27,015 bases of DNA, taken from contig NZ_JAIEFA010000022.1 in assembly GCF_029067145.1 (NCBI RefSeq), positions 1 to 27,015 on the forward strand. Reading direction: 5' to 3'. Under the pieces are notes generated by a model. That model was not told the DNA's origin. It did not search any database and saw nothing but the letters and a program-made list of their open reading frames with translations. Within the stretch, counting starts at the first letter, position 1, and the number at the start of each line of letters is the position of its first letter. This stretch comes from Helicobacter sp. GTDB lineage: Bacteria; Campylobacterota; Campylobacteria; Campylobacterales; Helicobacteraceae. Positions 14,595 to 21,043 of the stretch are shown here, piece by piece. Both the position numbers and the translations under genes were made by a program.

Positions 14595-16049
14595 CTATCC
14601 ATTATATTTTTGCATTTTGTTATATTCTGCTACGATTTTCTTGGCAATCTCCGCTAATGCTCCGCCTATGCTAGCCATAGAATTATCAATTTCTCTCTCC
14701 ATATCTTCTTGTATGGTTTGATGAGATTCTCCTAGAGATTGCATTGATTTCTTTATTTGAGATTCCATATCCTTTTGCATAGCGGCAATAGAGTTTTCTA
14801 TGAGGCTACCAAGTTGATTTTTGAAATGTTCAGTGCTTTCTCTAAAATGTTCTTGTATCTCGCTGATTCTGCCTTGCAAGGCTTCATAATGATTGGTCGT
14901 TTTAGTAACAGAATCTAAAATATCCTCTGTGATTTGATTAACTTTTTCTGAAATATAGGGCAGGGATTGTGTCGCCTTGTCTTTTATTTCTGCGAAAGCC
15001 TCTAAATCGTTTTGCAGATTTTCTACTTGCTTTTGCTGCAAGGTTAGTTGTCCCTTTTGAATCTCTAAAATCTCTGTTAGGGATTCCATAGTCTGTGGAA
15101 TGTTTTGTGTTGCCTCTTGGATTTTTGAGATTGAATCTTTTGTTTCTAAGACAGCTTGTGAAGTTTGCGTTATGGATTCTGCCCCTAGTGCGTATTGTTC
15201 TATCATTTGTGCAATTTGCGTTTTGTAGTTTTCCTGCCATTGCACTAGCGTGAAAACTGCTGTATTAAGCTCTTTGAAATTCTCTCCAAACTGCTCTGTT
15301 AGGTTGTTATTAAACTCTACAATCACTTGCTTTAACGCTTCTATGACTTGTTCTGTGGCGGATTTGGATAAAATATCGGCAAATTCTTGAAATTTATCCC
15401 ATAAAGTATTTTGGAATTCTCTAAAAGATTCTTGTTGATTTCCTATATTCTCTGCTATTTTAACGAAAATATTTGTTTGAAGCAGCATTTCTTTTGGTAT
15501 TTGTGCGATTGTTTTTTCTAGTGTTTCTGTGAAATATGTTTGGGATTCTAATGTGTTTTTGTCAATATTGTTTAGCTTTGTGCTAATATCTGTTTCTAAT
15601 AGCTTAATTTGCGCTACAAGGGCGGATTCTTGTGTTTTATTTAGAGTAATAATCTCTTGAAGCGCATTGACTTGCTGCGCTAAAAGAGGTAGGATATTTT
15701 CTTGTGTGGTAGCGGCAGCGGAGGGGGTAGATTTGTGGATAAATTTTGTCTTTTTAATGCTTTGATATAGGATAGAGGAAGCCATACCAGCAAGGCTAGT
15801 GTAAAATGCAGTTTTCATTCCTGCTAGTAAGTTTGCAATACTGCTATCAATATCTGATGGATTAAATGTCGCAAGTCCTATTGAGATTCCTATAAAAGTT
15901 CCCAAGATTCCAAGTGAGGTAAGAAGCATTGGAATATAAGAAGCAAAGGGGGAGTTTATTTTTAAAGATTCTAACCGAATACCAGCGATAAATAAACCAC
16001 AGATAAGCACGATAAAAAAAATTGTGGTAAGGTTTGCAAAGATTTCCAT
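14595..16049 (-). CDS. zorA: MotA/ExbB-like channel with long coiled-coil tail, ZorA-like
   Basis: About 484 residues from ATG 16049. Three transmembrane segments lie at roughly 5-23, 40-60 and 80-97; the second and third carry the MotA/TolQ/ExbB signature (LTSLGILGTFIGISIGL, then LLAGMKTAFYTSLAGMASS). The remaining ~380 residues form an almost unbroken Gln/Glu/Lys-rich helical tail, the hallmark of ZorA, whose intracellular tail is needed for defence. I chose ATG 16049 because GGAG lies 5 nt upstream; the longer TTG start at 16070 would use codons that include that site and has no site of its own. It is the first gene of the module, with a perfect extended -10 about 34 nt upstream. TolQ/ExbB is an alternative, but those lack such a tail. 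Confidence 0.82.
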   Translation of the reverse strand: MEIFANLTTIFFIVLICGLFIAGIRLESLKINSPFASYIPMLLTSLGILGTFIGISIGLATFNPSDIDSSIANLLAGMKTAFYTSLAGMASSILYQSIKKTKFIHKSTPSAAATTQENILPLLAQQVNALQEIITLNKTQESALVAQIKLLETDISTKLNNIDKNTLESQTYFTETLEKTIAQIPKEMLLQTNIFVKIAENIGNQQESFREFQNTLWDKFQEFADILSKSATEQVIEALKQVIVEFNNNLTEQFGENFKELNTAVFTLVQWQENYKTQIAQMIEQYALGAESITQTSQAVLETKDSISKIQEATQNIPQTMESLTEILEIQKGQLTLQQKQVENLQNDLEAFAEIKDKATQSLPYISEKVNQITEDILDSVTKTTNHYEALQGRISEIQEHFRESTEHFKNQLGSLIENSIAAMQKDMESQIKKSMQSLGESHQTIQEDMEREIDNSMASIGGALAEIAKKIVAEYNKMQKYNG

Positions 16050-16082
16050 AAAAACTCCAATAAAATCCAAATAAAGATTTGC

Positions 16083-16091
16083 ATTATAACA
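16083..16091 (-). promoter_or_regulatory. Extended -10 promoter of the Zorya-like module
   Basis: On the minus strand this reads TGTTATAAT, a perfect extended -10. Transcription would start near 16076, giving a leader of about 27 nt to ATG 16049, which supports that start over the TTG at 16070. Confidence 0.65.
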
Positions 16092-16109
16092 AATTTACAA
16101 CATTTATCT

Positions 16110-16115
16110 TATAAT
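16110..16115 (+). promoter_or_regulatory. -10 box of the DUF5131 gene
   Basis: TATAAT in the plus direction, about 27 nt before ATG 16143. With the zorA -10 it makes a compact divergent promoter pair in only 93 bases of intergenic DNA. Confidence 0.45.
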
Positions 16116-16142
16116 AAGCATTTGTTTTAAGGATTCTTATCT

Positions 16143-16916
16143 ATGCGTTATCCTAAACTCCCATTCTTTGATACGCCCTTAGAGATTGCCTACAACCCTT
16201 GGCACGGCTGTGTGCGCTTTAGTGAGGGTTGTAGGAATTGTTATGTTTTTGCAATAGATTCTATTGTTGGAAAAAACGCTAAGAAACTTGATAAAACACG
16301 CAATTTTTATTTGCCTATTGCCAAAAGACGCAATGGAGATTATAAGATTCCAAGTCATTCAAAAATTTGGCTATGTTTTAGTAGTGATTTTTTGCTAGAA
16401 AGTGCAGAGGAGTGGAGGGCGGAAGTTTGGAAAATGATTGCAGAGCGCAAGGATTGCACTTTTATCTTTTTTACCAAACGCATTGTGCGATTCTTGCAAT
16501 GTATTCCTAGTAATTGGGGGGAGGGTTATCCAAATGTCATTGTAGGTTGCAGTGTGGAATCCCAAAAGGAAGCAAAGGTAAGGTTACCTTTATTTTTAGA
16601 GTTACCTATCGTAACACGTTGGATTGTTTGCGCACCACTTTTGGAGAGTTTGGATTTAACTCCCTTTTTGGATTCTAGCAAAATTTCAGAAATTAGTGTG
16701 GGTGGAGAATCGGGATTGAATGCTAGAGTATGTGATTTTGCTTGGGTAGTTTCTTTGCAACAACAAGCAAAACTTGCAGGAATAAAATTTTGCTTTCATC
16801 AAACAGGAGCGAACTTTATTAAGGATTCCAAGCTTTATAGGATTCCAAAGAAGCTGCAAAGAATCCAAGCGCAAAAGGCGAATCTTGATTGGAATCCTAG
16901 ATTTGGATTATTCTGA
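16143..16916 (+). CDS. DUF5131 (phage Gp37/Gp68) three-Cys protein
   Basis: A 257-residue member of the DUF5131 family, named after phage Gp37/Gp68 proteins and related to radical-SAM spore-photoproduct-lyase folds. The N terminus has NPWHGCVRFSEGCRNCY with cysteines 23, 30 and 33 (C-x6-C-x2-C), a probable iron-sulfur site. Further family marks are PSHSKIWLCFSSDFL, FTKRIVRFLQ, VGCSVESQ and VGGESGLNARVCDFAWV. The substrate is unknown. Family members often occur in phages and mobile regions, some beside three-Cys-motif partner (TcmP) genes, but no partner is seen here. It is divergent from zorA, and its 3' end overlaps the convergent response-regulator gene by 9 nt, so the two stop codons are interlocked. 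Confidence 0.88.
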   Translation: MRYPKLPFFDTPLEIAYNPWHGCVRFSEGCRNCYVFAIDSIVGKNAKKLDKTRNFYLPIAKRRNGDYKIPSHSKIWLCFSSDFLLESAEEWRAEVWKMIAERKDCTFIFFTKRIVRFLQCIPSNWGEGYPNVIVGCSVESQKEAKVRLPLFLELPIVTRWIVCAPLLESLDLTPFLDSSKISEISVGGESGLNARVCDFAWVVSLQQQAKLAGIKFCFHQTGANFIKDSKLYRIPKKLQRIQAQKANLDWNPRFGLF

Positions 16917-17606
16917 AATAATGCGATTGAGTTTGTAACCCAAGCGGGAATGGTTGCGAATGAGGTCGTGATAAGTCTTACGGCGAATGCTATTAACATG
17001 CATACGCAAGGAATCCATTGTCATTTGCTGTCCTTTCCAAATTTTTTTGTGGAATTCTTCATAGGTTACAGGAAAACCATCCGCATTAATCAACAAATCC
17101 AAGATTTGGCATTCTCTATCTGTGAGTTCAAAGACTGCAAAGCCTTTTAAGATGGATTTATCTCTTTTGCGATAAAAGATACCTTGTCCCAAATCCACGG
17201 TTTGTTCTTTGTGTAATTGTTTGTTGATTCCTAGCAACAATACAAAGAGTTCCTCTAAATCCACTGCCTTTTTGATAAGCGAACAAGCGTTTAGTTTAAT
17301 CATTTCGTTGATTTTTTCTTCATCACTATAAGCTGTCATAAAAATGACAGGAATATTTGGATTGGTTTTACGCATAGTTTTAATCATCGCGATTCCATCT
17401 ATTTTACCCTCTAAATTGACATCGGTAATTACAATGTCAATCACATTATTCTTAAAATGTTTCAAACCGATTTCGCCTTTTTTGGCAGTCAGAATCTTGC
17501 GACAACGACGTTCTAATGGAATCCTTAGCAAATCTAACGCGACTGGGTCATCTTCCACAATAAGAATCGTTAAATTGCCAAGAGGTTCAAGCAGGGCAGG
17601 CAGCAT
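16908..17606 (-). CDS. Orphan OmpR-family response regulator
   Basis: A 232-residue two-domain regulator. The receiver domain (about 11-125) has the acidic pocket VEDD at 17-20, phospho-acceptor Asp62 in VITDVNLEG, Thr91 in IFMTAYS and Lys at 112-113, so it looks phosphorylatable. The C-terminal winged helix (about 140-230) has FELTDRECQILDLLINADG and the recognition-helix region MTMDSLRMHVNSIRRK. No histidine kinase is encoded nearby. The start has AAGGA 5 nt upstream. The upstream AT-rich leader contains a hexanucleotide repeat (17653-17680) and a weak -10 candidate. DUF2325 lies 68 nt upstream in the same direction and may be co-transcribed. The regulon cannot be read from sequence. Confidence 0.9.
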   Translation of the reverse strand: MLPALLEPLGNLTILIVEDDPVALDLLRIPLERRCRKILTAKKGEIGLKHFKNNVIDIVITDVNLEGKIDGIAMIKTMRKTNPNIPVIFMTAYSDEEKINEMIKLNACSLIKKAVDLEELFVLLLGINKQLHKEQTVDLGQGIFYRKRDKSILKGFAVFELTDRECQILDLLINADGFPVTYEEFHKKIWKGQQMTMDSLRMHVNSIRRKTYHDLIRNHSRLGYKLNRIISE

Positions 17607-17652
17607 TCTTATCCTTAAATTAAAATAAAATATAATTTAAGAATAATTTTAC

Positions 17653-17680
17653 AAAATTAAAATTAAAATTAAAATTAAAA
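17653..17680. repeat. AAAATT hexanucleotide tandem repeat
   Basis: Four full copies of AAAATT (17653-17676) are followed by AAAA, 28 bases in all and without interruption. The repeat covers the TAA stop of the DUF2325 gene and sits 46-74 nt upstream of the response-regulator start. Copy-number change would alter promoter spacing for the regulator but would barely touch the DUF2325 protein. Confidence 0.85.
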
Positions 17681-17986
17681 GCTGCCACAAGGGCAATTTT
17701 CATTACCAAATGTTTTCATAAATTCACAATATAAACAACTTACGCTTCGTTTGGCACAGATAACAGGAATATCTTTCTTTTTAGCTTCTGTGCGAAATTT
17801 TCGCATTGTATTGTGATTTAAAAAATTCGTAAGCATTACAAGGCAGCCAATGTTTTGGGGCAAATCTTTGTGGTTGATACTTTCTCGCCTGCCGTCCCAA
17901 TGTGTAATGGATTTGCAACCTAAGTTTTTCAAAACGGCTTTAATGGGTGTAATTTCATCACCACCAATCACTAAAACGGACATCAT
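17675..17986 (-). CDS. DUF2325 family protein
   Basis: A 103-residue protein with the DUF2325 pattern: a Rossmann-like start SVLVIGGDEITPIKAVLKNLG, the HWDGRR motif (about 29-34), CLVMLTNFLNHNTMRKFRTEAKK and then a cysteine-rich end, CLYCEF and CPCGSF. The family has no settled function. Two in-frame ATGs (17986 and 17983) follow AAGGAG, and 17983 has the better spacing. It is divergent from fur, with a Fur-box-like palindrome 44-58 nt upstream, so iron-linked control is plausible. Confidence 0.85.
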   Translation of the reverse strand: MMSVLVIGGDEITPIKAVLKNLGCKSITHWDGRRESINHKDLPQNIGCLVMLTNFLNHNTMRKFRTEAKKKDIPVICAKRSVSCLYCEFMKTFGNENCPCGSF

Positions 17987-18010
17987 TCACTCCTTAAATA
18001 AAATTTTAAT

Positions 18011-18024
18011 CAGAATTTATTCTG
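18011..18024. promoter_or_regulatory. Dyad CAGAAT-TT-ATTCTG between DUF2325 and fur
   Basis: A perfect 6-bp inverted repeat with a 2-nt centre, lying 25 nt upstream of the DUF2325 start and 6 nt from the Fur-box-like palindrome. It may be a second operator; the binding protein is unknown. Confidence 0.4.
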
Positions 18025-18029
18025 CAAAA

Positions 18030-18044
18030 TGATAATTAATATCA
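18030..18044. promoter_or_regulatory. Fur-box-like 7-1-7 palindrome
   Basis: TGATAATTAATATCA matches the 7-1-7 Fur consensus TGATAATnATTATCA at all but one of the defined positions. It lies in the divergent region between DUF2325 and fur, about 60 nt upstream of the likely fur -10. It fits Fur autoregulation and possibly control of DUF2325. Confidence 0.6.
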
Positions 18045-18101
18045 ACTTAATATAATATAAAAATGATTCTTATTTTATATTTGATTTATTTTATAATATT
18101 T

Positions 18102-18110
18102 TGCTACAAT
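18102..18110 (+). promoter_or_regulatory. Extended -10 promoter of fur
   Basis: TGCTACAAT is a near-consensus extended -10 (TACAAT for TATAAT), about 45 nt before the fur start codon. Confidence 0.5.
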
Positions 18111-18155
18111 TAAAATATTTTAAATTACATAACACCTTAAACGCAAGGATTTCAA

Positions 18156-18614
18156 ATGAAAAAATATAAAGAATCTCTCAAAACAATTTTAGATAGATTG
18201 CATTTATCTATTAAAAAAAATAATCTCAAAAATTCTAAACAACGCGAATTTATACTCAAAGCACTTTATGATGATGGCGGGCATTTAAGTCCAGAGGATA
18301 TTTTTGCAATCATTCGTAAAACCTGTGCTAACGCAAGTATTTCGTCTATTTATCGTATTCTTTCATTTCTTGAAAAAGAGGGATTTATCAATTCTATTGA
18401 AGTAGATAAAAGTGGAAAACGTTATGAAATTGCAAGCGGTTTGCACCACGACCATATTATTTGTGTAGAATGTGGTAATATTGAGGAGTTTTGTAACAAT
18501 GAAATTGAAAGATTACAAGTAGAAGTTACAAATTCTTACAACGCCAAGCCTGTGGGACACGATATGTTGCTTTATGTGGTTTGCGAAAAATGTCTTAAAA
18601 AGGTTGCAAATTAG
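18156..18614 (+). CDS. fur: Ferric uptake regulator
   Basis: A 152-residue iron-responsive repressor. The N-terminal stretch SIKKNNLKNSKQREFI and the helix SISSIYRILSFLEKEGFI match H. pylori Fur closely, including the family's N-terminal extension. The metal sites are visible: HHDH at 97-100, CVEC (Cys103/Cys106) and CEKC (Cys143/Cys146) for structural zinc. PerR is the main alternative, but the N-terminal extension and the closeness to H. pylori Fur favour Fur. AAGGA precedes the start. It is divergent from DUF2325 and convergent with the M15 peptidase gene. An A8 run near codons 20-23 is noted but is in frame. Confidence 0.93.
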   Translation: MKKYKESLKTILDRLHLSIKKNNLKNSKQREFILKALYDDGGHLSPEDIFAIIRKTCANASISSIYRILSFLEKEGFINSIEVDKSGKRYEIASGLHHDHIICVECGNIEEFCNNEIERLQVEVTNSYNAKPVGHDMLLYVVCEKCLKKVAN

Positions 18615-18645
18615 ACTTTTATCCTAGTTTGCGGGATTCTAAAGG

Positions 18646-19479
18646 TTATTGTTTGGAATCCCAAAGGCTTTGGGCATAACATAAAATCTCTGGGCGATAT
18701 TCAAAATGCATTGTATCATAATGCCACCAGCGTCCGCCCCAAATAAAATTTTCACTTTCAAACGCTTCAATGATTTCTAATGGAATCGTAGCGACAGATT
18801 GTGAAGTGCTAAGCGCGTGTTTTTTAAAGTCCCATAACCAATAACGAGAATGGGCAACATTAATATCTATCGCGATTCCAAAACTATGCGCACTTAGATT
18901 TTGAGAATCTGCGATTTTGCGCCATTTAAAAGTTCCACCAATATTTTGTAAATAAATTTTAAGGGGAGGATTGGATTCAATGAGGCTCTCTAAGCGATTT
19001 TTCACGCGTTTTAAAGCGTCATAAGCACCATTTTTGGTGTTGAAAAGTATCTCGGTGTCATCTAACCACACGAGAGGTTTTAAATGCTGTTTAACTTCCG
19101 CTTCATTTGCTCCATAAATTGTAGAAAAGAATAATACATCACGAATCCTAGAGCTATCCTCATAAGGCTTTCTGGCAAAACTTCCTAATGGATAAGGAAA
19201 CACGAAAGAGTCTATTAGTTTTTGTGTTTGCAAAGCCTCTGTCAAAGGCGTAATGTCGTTAGGTGTAAGATTCCAAGTGAGCGTTTGGTTGTCGCGGAAG
19301 TTTATATTATTTTGTCCCTTGCTTTCTAACATATTATAATGTTGCAATAAACATTTTGTCGCGGCTTTGGAATCAAAAATAATAGGAATTTCAGAAAGAG
19401 ATTCCGCGTAAAGTAGGATTTGAGAGCTTAAGACAATGCTAAGAAAGATTGCTTTAGAGAACAAACTTAATCCTTGCAT
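18646..19479 (-). CDS. Exported M15 family peptidoglycan peptidase
   Basis: About 277 residues from ATG 19479. A signal peptide (FSKAIFLSIVLSSQILLYAES) is followed by an M15 (VanY/DD-carboxypeptidase-like) domain at the C terminus. The zinc set is His198 and Asp205 in SAHSFGIAIDI, and His258 in WHYDTMHFEY with the nearby Glu260, so the active site is intact. The open frame continues upstream to 19530 inside the DUF493 gene. I prefer 19479, or TTG 19464 with AGGA in front, because both leave a clean signal peptide. It probably trims peptidoglycan peptides in the periplasm. It overlaps the end of the DUF493 gene and shares its strand. Confidence 0.85.
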   Translation of the reverse strand: MQGLSLFSKAIFLSIVLSSQILLYAESLSEIPIIFDSKAATKCLLQHYNMLESKGQNNINFRDNQTLTWNLTPNDITPLTEALQTQKLIDSFVFPYPLGSFARKPYEDSSRIRDVLFFSTIYGANEAEVKQHLKPLVWLDDTEILFNTKNGAYDALKRVKNRLESLIESNPPLKIYLQNIGGTFKWRKIADSQNLSAHSFGIAIDINVAHSRYWLWDFKKHALSTSQSVATIPLEIIEAFESENFIWGGRWWHYDTMHFEYRPEILCYAQSLWDSKQ

Positions 19480-19702
19480 CGTGATGTAGTTTTGCAAAGA
19501 TTGCATCGCGTTCCTCTTGGCTAGAGACAACGACTTCTATATTAATGCTATGGTATTTGCCTTTGCTGCTTTCTTTGGCAGGTGAGTGGATAAACTCCTT
19601 ATCTATTAGTTCAAGCGCAGTTAAATATAATTCCTCTTTGCTATTCCCAATGATACGATAATGCCAAGTACAAGGATATTGAATTTTTTGTTCTTGTTCC
19701 AT
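19454..19702 (-). CDS. DUF493 (YbeD-like) protein
   Basis: An 82-residue ferredoxin-fold protein of the DUF493/YbeD family, matching in size and pattern the H. pylori HP0495 type as I recall it: YPCTWHYRIIGNSKEEL at the start, KGKYHSINIEVVVSSQEERDAIFAKL and the closing DARIKFVL. The function is unknown; an ACT-like small-molecule or regulatory role has been suggested for the fold. It starts 8 nt after the YbgC thioesterase gene, the same pairing as HP0495-HP0496. Confidence 0.87.
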   Translation of the reverse strand: MEQEQKIQYPCTWHYRIIGNSKEELYLTALELIDKEFIHSPAKESSKGKYHSINIEVVVSSQEERDAIFAKLHHDARIKFVL

Positions 19703-19710
19703 TATTTTCC

Positions 19711-20100
19711 TTATTGTAGAGTATTAAATACTTCTTGCGCCCACAAAGGGATTCTAGTAATTTTTTGGGATTGACAATCCATACAAACAAGCGTAATTGT
19801 AGCAGAAAAAATTTTGGTAGGAATCTTAGAATTTGCAAGATAGATTGTTTGCAAAAGTTTCACAGAAGCAGATTTTTGCTCCAAAATTTGCGTTTGCACT
19901 TCCAATAAATCCCCGAGTTTTGCTGGGTGATGGAAGTGGATTTGCATTTCTTTGACGACAAATCCGATATTGTCTTGCAAGGGTGTAATTTTGGCTTTGA
20001 AAAAAGCCTCACTTCTTGCGCGTTCGCAATATTTTAAATAGTTTGTATGATAAACAATTCCACCGCAATCCGTGTCTTCATAATAGATTCTAACCTGCAT
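19711..20100 (-). CDS. ybgC: YbgC-type acyl-CoA thioesterase
   Basis: A 129-residue hotdog-fold thioesterase. The catalytic motif is YYEDTDCGGIVYHTNYLKYCERAR at about 6-29, with the conserved Asp, followed by FVVKEMQIHFHHPAKLGDLLEV and the QIL/TIYLAN beta strands. The Helicobacter YbgC (HP0496) hydrolyses long-chain acyl-CoA. AAGGAA precedes ATG 20100. In E. coli ybgC is linked to tol-pal; here it is beside DUF493, and no tol gene is present. Confidence 0.9.
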   Translation of the reverse strand: MQVRIYYEDTDCGGIVYHTNYLKYCERARSEAFFKAKITPLQDNIGFVVKEMQIHFHHPAKLGDLLEVQTQILEQKSASVKLLQTIYLANSKIPTKIFSATITLVCMDCQSQKITRIPLWAQEVFNTLQ

Positions 20101-20190
20101 AATGTTCCTTAAATTTTTAATTTTTGTGCCGTTATTGTAAGTTGATTTTTGTAAAACTGCGTTGAAAGTTGGATAACAAAACAGAATCCT

Positions 20191-20967
20191 TTAAAGAATT
20201 TGAAAAAATTGACATAAAAGAGTGAGAAAAAATCCCAAGAACAAGAAAGGCACAAAAGGAATCGCAAGGGTTTTGGAATTAATTTTGGGAAAGTATTTAA
20301 GGATTAATAAAACAAAAAGTGCGGAACTTGCTCCAAAAAAGATTGCCAAGATTCCATTTCCACCAAGTGCCGCGCCAAGTGTTCCAAAAACGATAATATC
20401 TCCTTCTCCCAAGACTTCTTTGCGGGTGAAACTGCCCACAAAAAGCCGCAAAAAACTTGCAATCCCCATAAAACAAAAAGCAAAGAGTAGAGATTCTGCC
20501 CAAGCCACACCAAGTAAATTTGCAGGCAACTCTCCTGTGCCATAACTCACCCCAAGCACTAGATTAAGGAAGTTTAAACTATCTGGAATCTCTAAAAAAT
20601 GCCAATCTATAACGCTTAAAACATAAAAACACAGCAAAAGCCAAAAAAGAATTATTCCAAAAATGCCAAGCCAAACATAGCAAAAGATTGCCAAGATTCC
20701 ACCTAATGCCTCGCTGAAAAAATAATAAAATGGAATCTTAGCAAGGCAGTAAGGGCATTTTGCACGATAAAAAAGAAAAGAAAATAAAGGAATCTTATCT
20801 TTAAGTTTAAGGCTTTTTTGGCAGTGAGGGCAAAAAGAATTTGGAGTGATGAGGCTTAAAGAATGTGGAATGCGATAGATAAGGACATTGGCAAAAGAGC
20901 CAAAACTCAATCCAAAACAAAAAACTAAAACAATTTCAAACCATTCCAAATTCATTCCATTCCACAT
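20191..20967 (-). CDS. Prepilin peptidase (A24 family)
   Basis: A 258-residue polytopic membrane aspartic protease of the PilD/GspO type, which cleaves and N-methylates type IV prepilins. The N-terminal part has the zinc-binding pair CPHC (46-49) and CPYC (71-74) of the methylase-containing class. The catalytic aspartates are Asp121 in SVIDWHFLEIPD and Asp190 in LGEGDIIVFG (the GxGD motif). About seven to eight hydrophobic segments are visible. A second in-frame ATG lies four codons in. No prepilin gene is in the window. It is divergent from nadD. Confidence 0.92.
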   Translation of the reverse strand: MWNGMNLEWFEIVLVFCFGLSFGSFANVLIYRIPHSLSLITPNSFCPHCQKSLKLKDKIPLFSFLFYRAKCPYCLAKIPFYYFFSEALGGILAIFCYVWLGIFGIILFWLLLCFYVLSVIDWHFLEIPDSLNFLNLVLGVSYGTGELPANLLGVAWAESLLFAFCFMGIASFLRLFVGSFTRKEVLGEGDIIVFGTLGAALGGNGILAIFFGASSALFVLLILKYFPKINSKTLAIPFVPFLFLGFFLTLLCQFFQIL

Positions 20968-20999
20968 TTGTTTTCGCTACAATTTTACCCAAATTTTTA

Positions 21000-21014
21000 A
21001 GGCTTTAAAAGCCT
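21000..21014. repeat. Perfect 15-bp dyad before nadD
   Basis: AGGCTTT-A-AAAGCCT is perfectly symmetric; flanking TTTTT and AAAAA runs extend the symmetry apart from one mismatched pair on each side. It lies in the divergent space between the prepilin peptidase gene and nadD, 30 nt before the nadD start and downstream of a TACAAT -10 candidate (20978-20983). It could be an operator; a one-base loop makes a tight RNA hairpin unlikely. Confidence 0.55.
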
Positions 21015-21043
21015 AAAAAGAGGTTTTGTTGCAAAGGAAAGAG

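Noticed and set aside
13884..16049. Flagellar stator genes motA/motB or TolQ/TolR
   Set aside because: The A protein has a ~380-residue coiled-coil tail absent from MotA and TolQ, and the B protein is followed without a gap by an HNH nuclease gene. The flagellar neighbourhood alone is not evidence.
16515..16526. Phase-variable poly-G tract in the DUF5131 gene
   Set aside because: The run is only six G followed by A and GGG; contingency tracts in this group are usually longer, and the frame is intact.
18211..18222. Slippery A8 run in fur as a frameshift switch
   Set aside because: A runs of this length are common in AT-rich coding DNA, and the full-length Fur frame is intact; nothing else suggests regulated slippage.
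18633..18662. Terminator hairpin GGGATTC/GAATCCC between fur and the M15 gene
   Set aside because: The stem is 7 bp with a 16-nt loop, overlaps the coding end of the M15 gene and uses the genome's frequent GATTC word; no T-tract follows.
19479..19530. Longer M15 peptidase start at 19530
   Set aside because: It lies inside the DUF493 gene, adds a charged stretch ahead of the signal peptide and is unnecessary for the exported protein.
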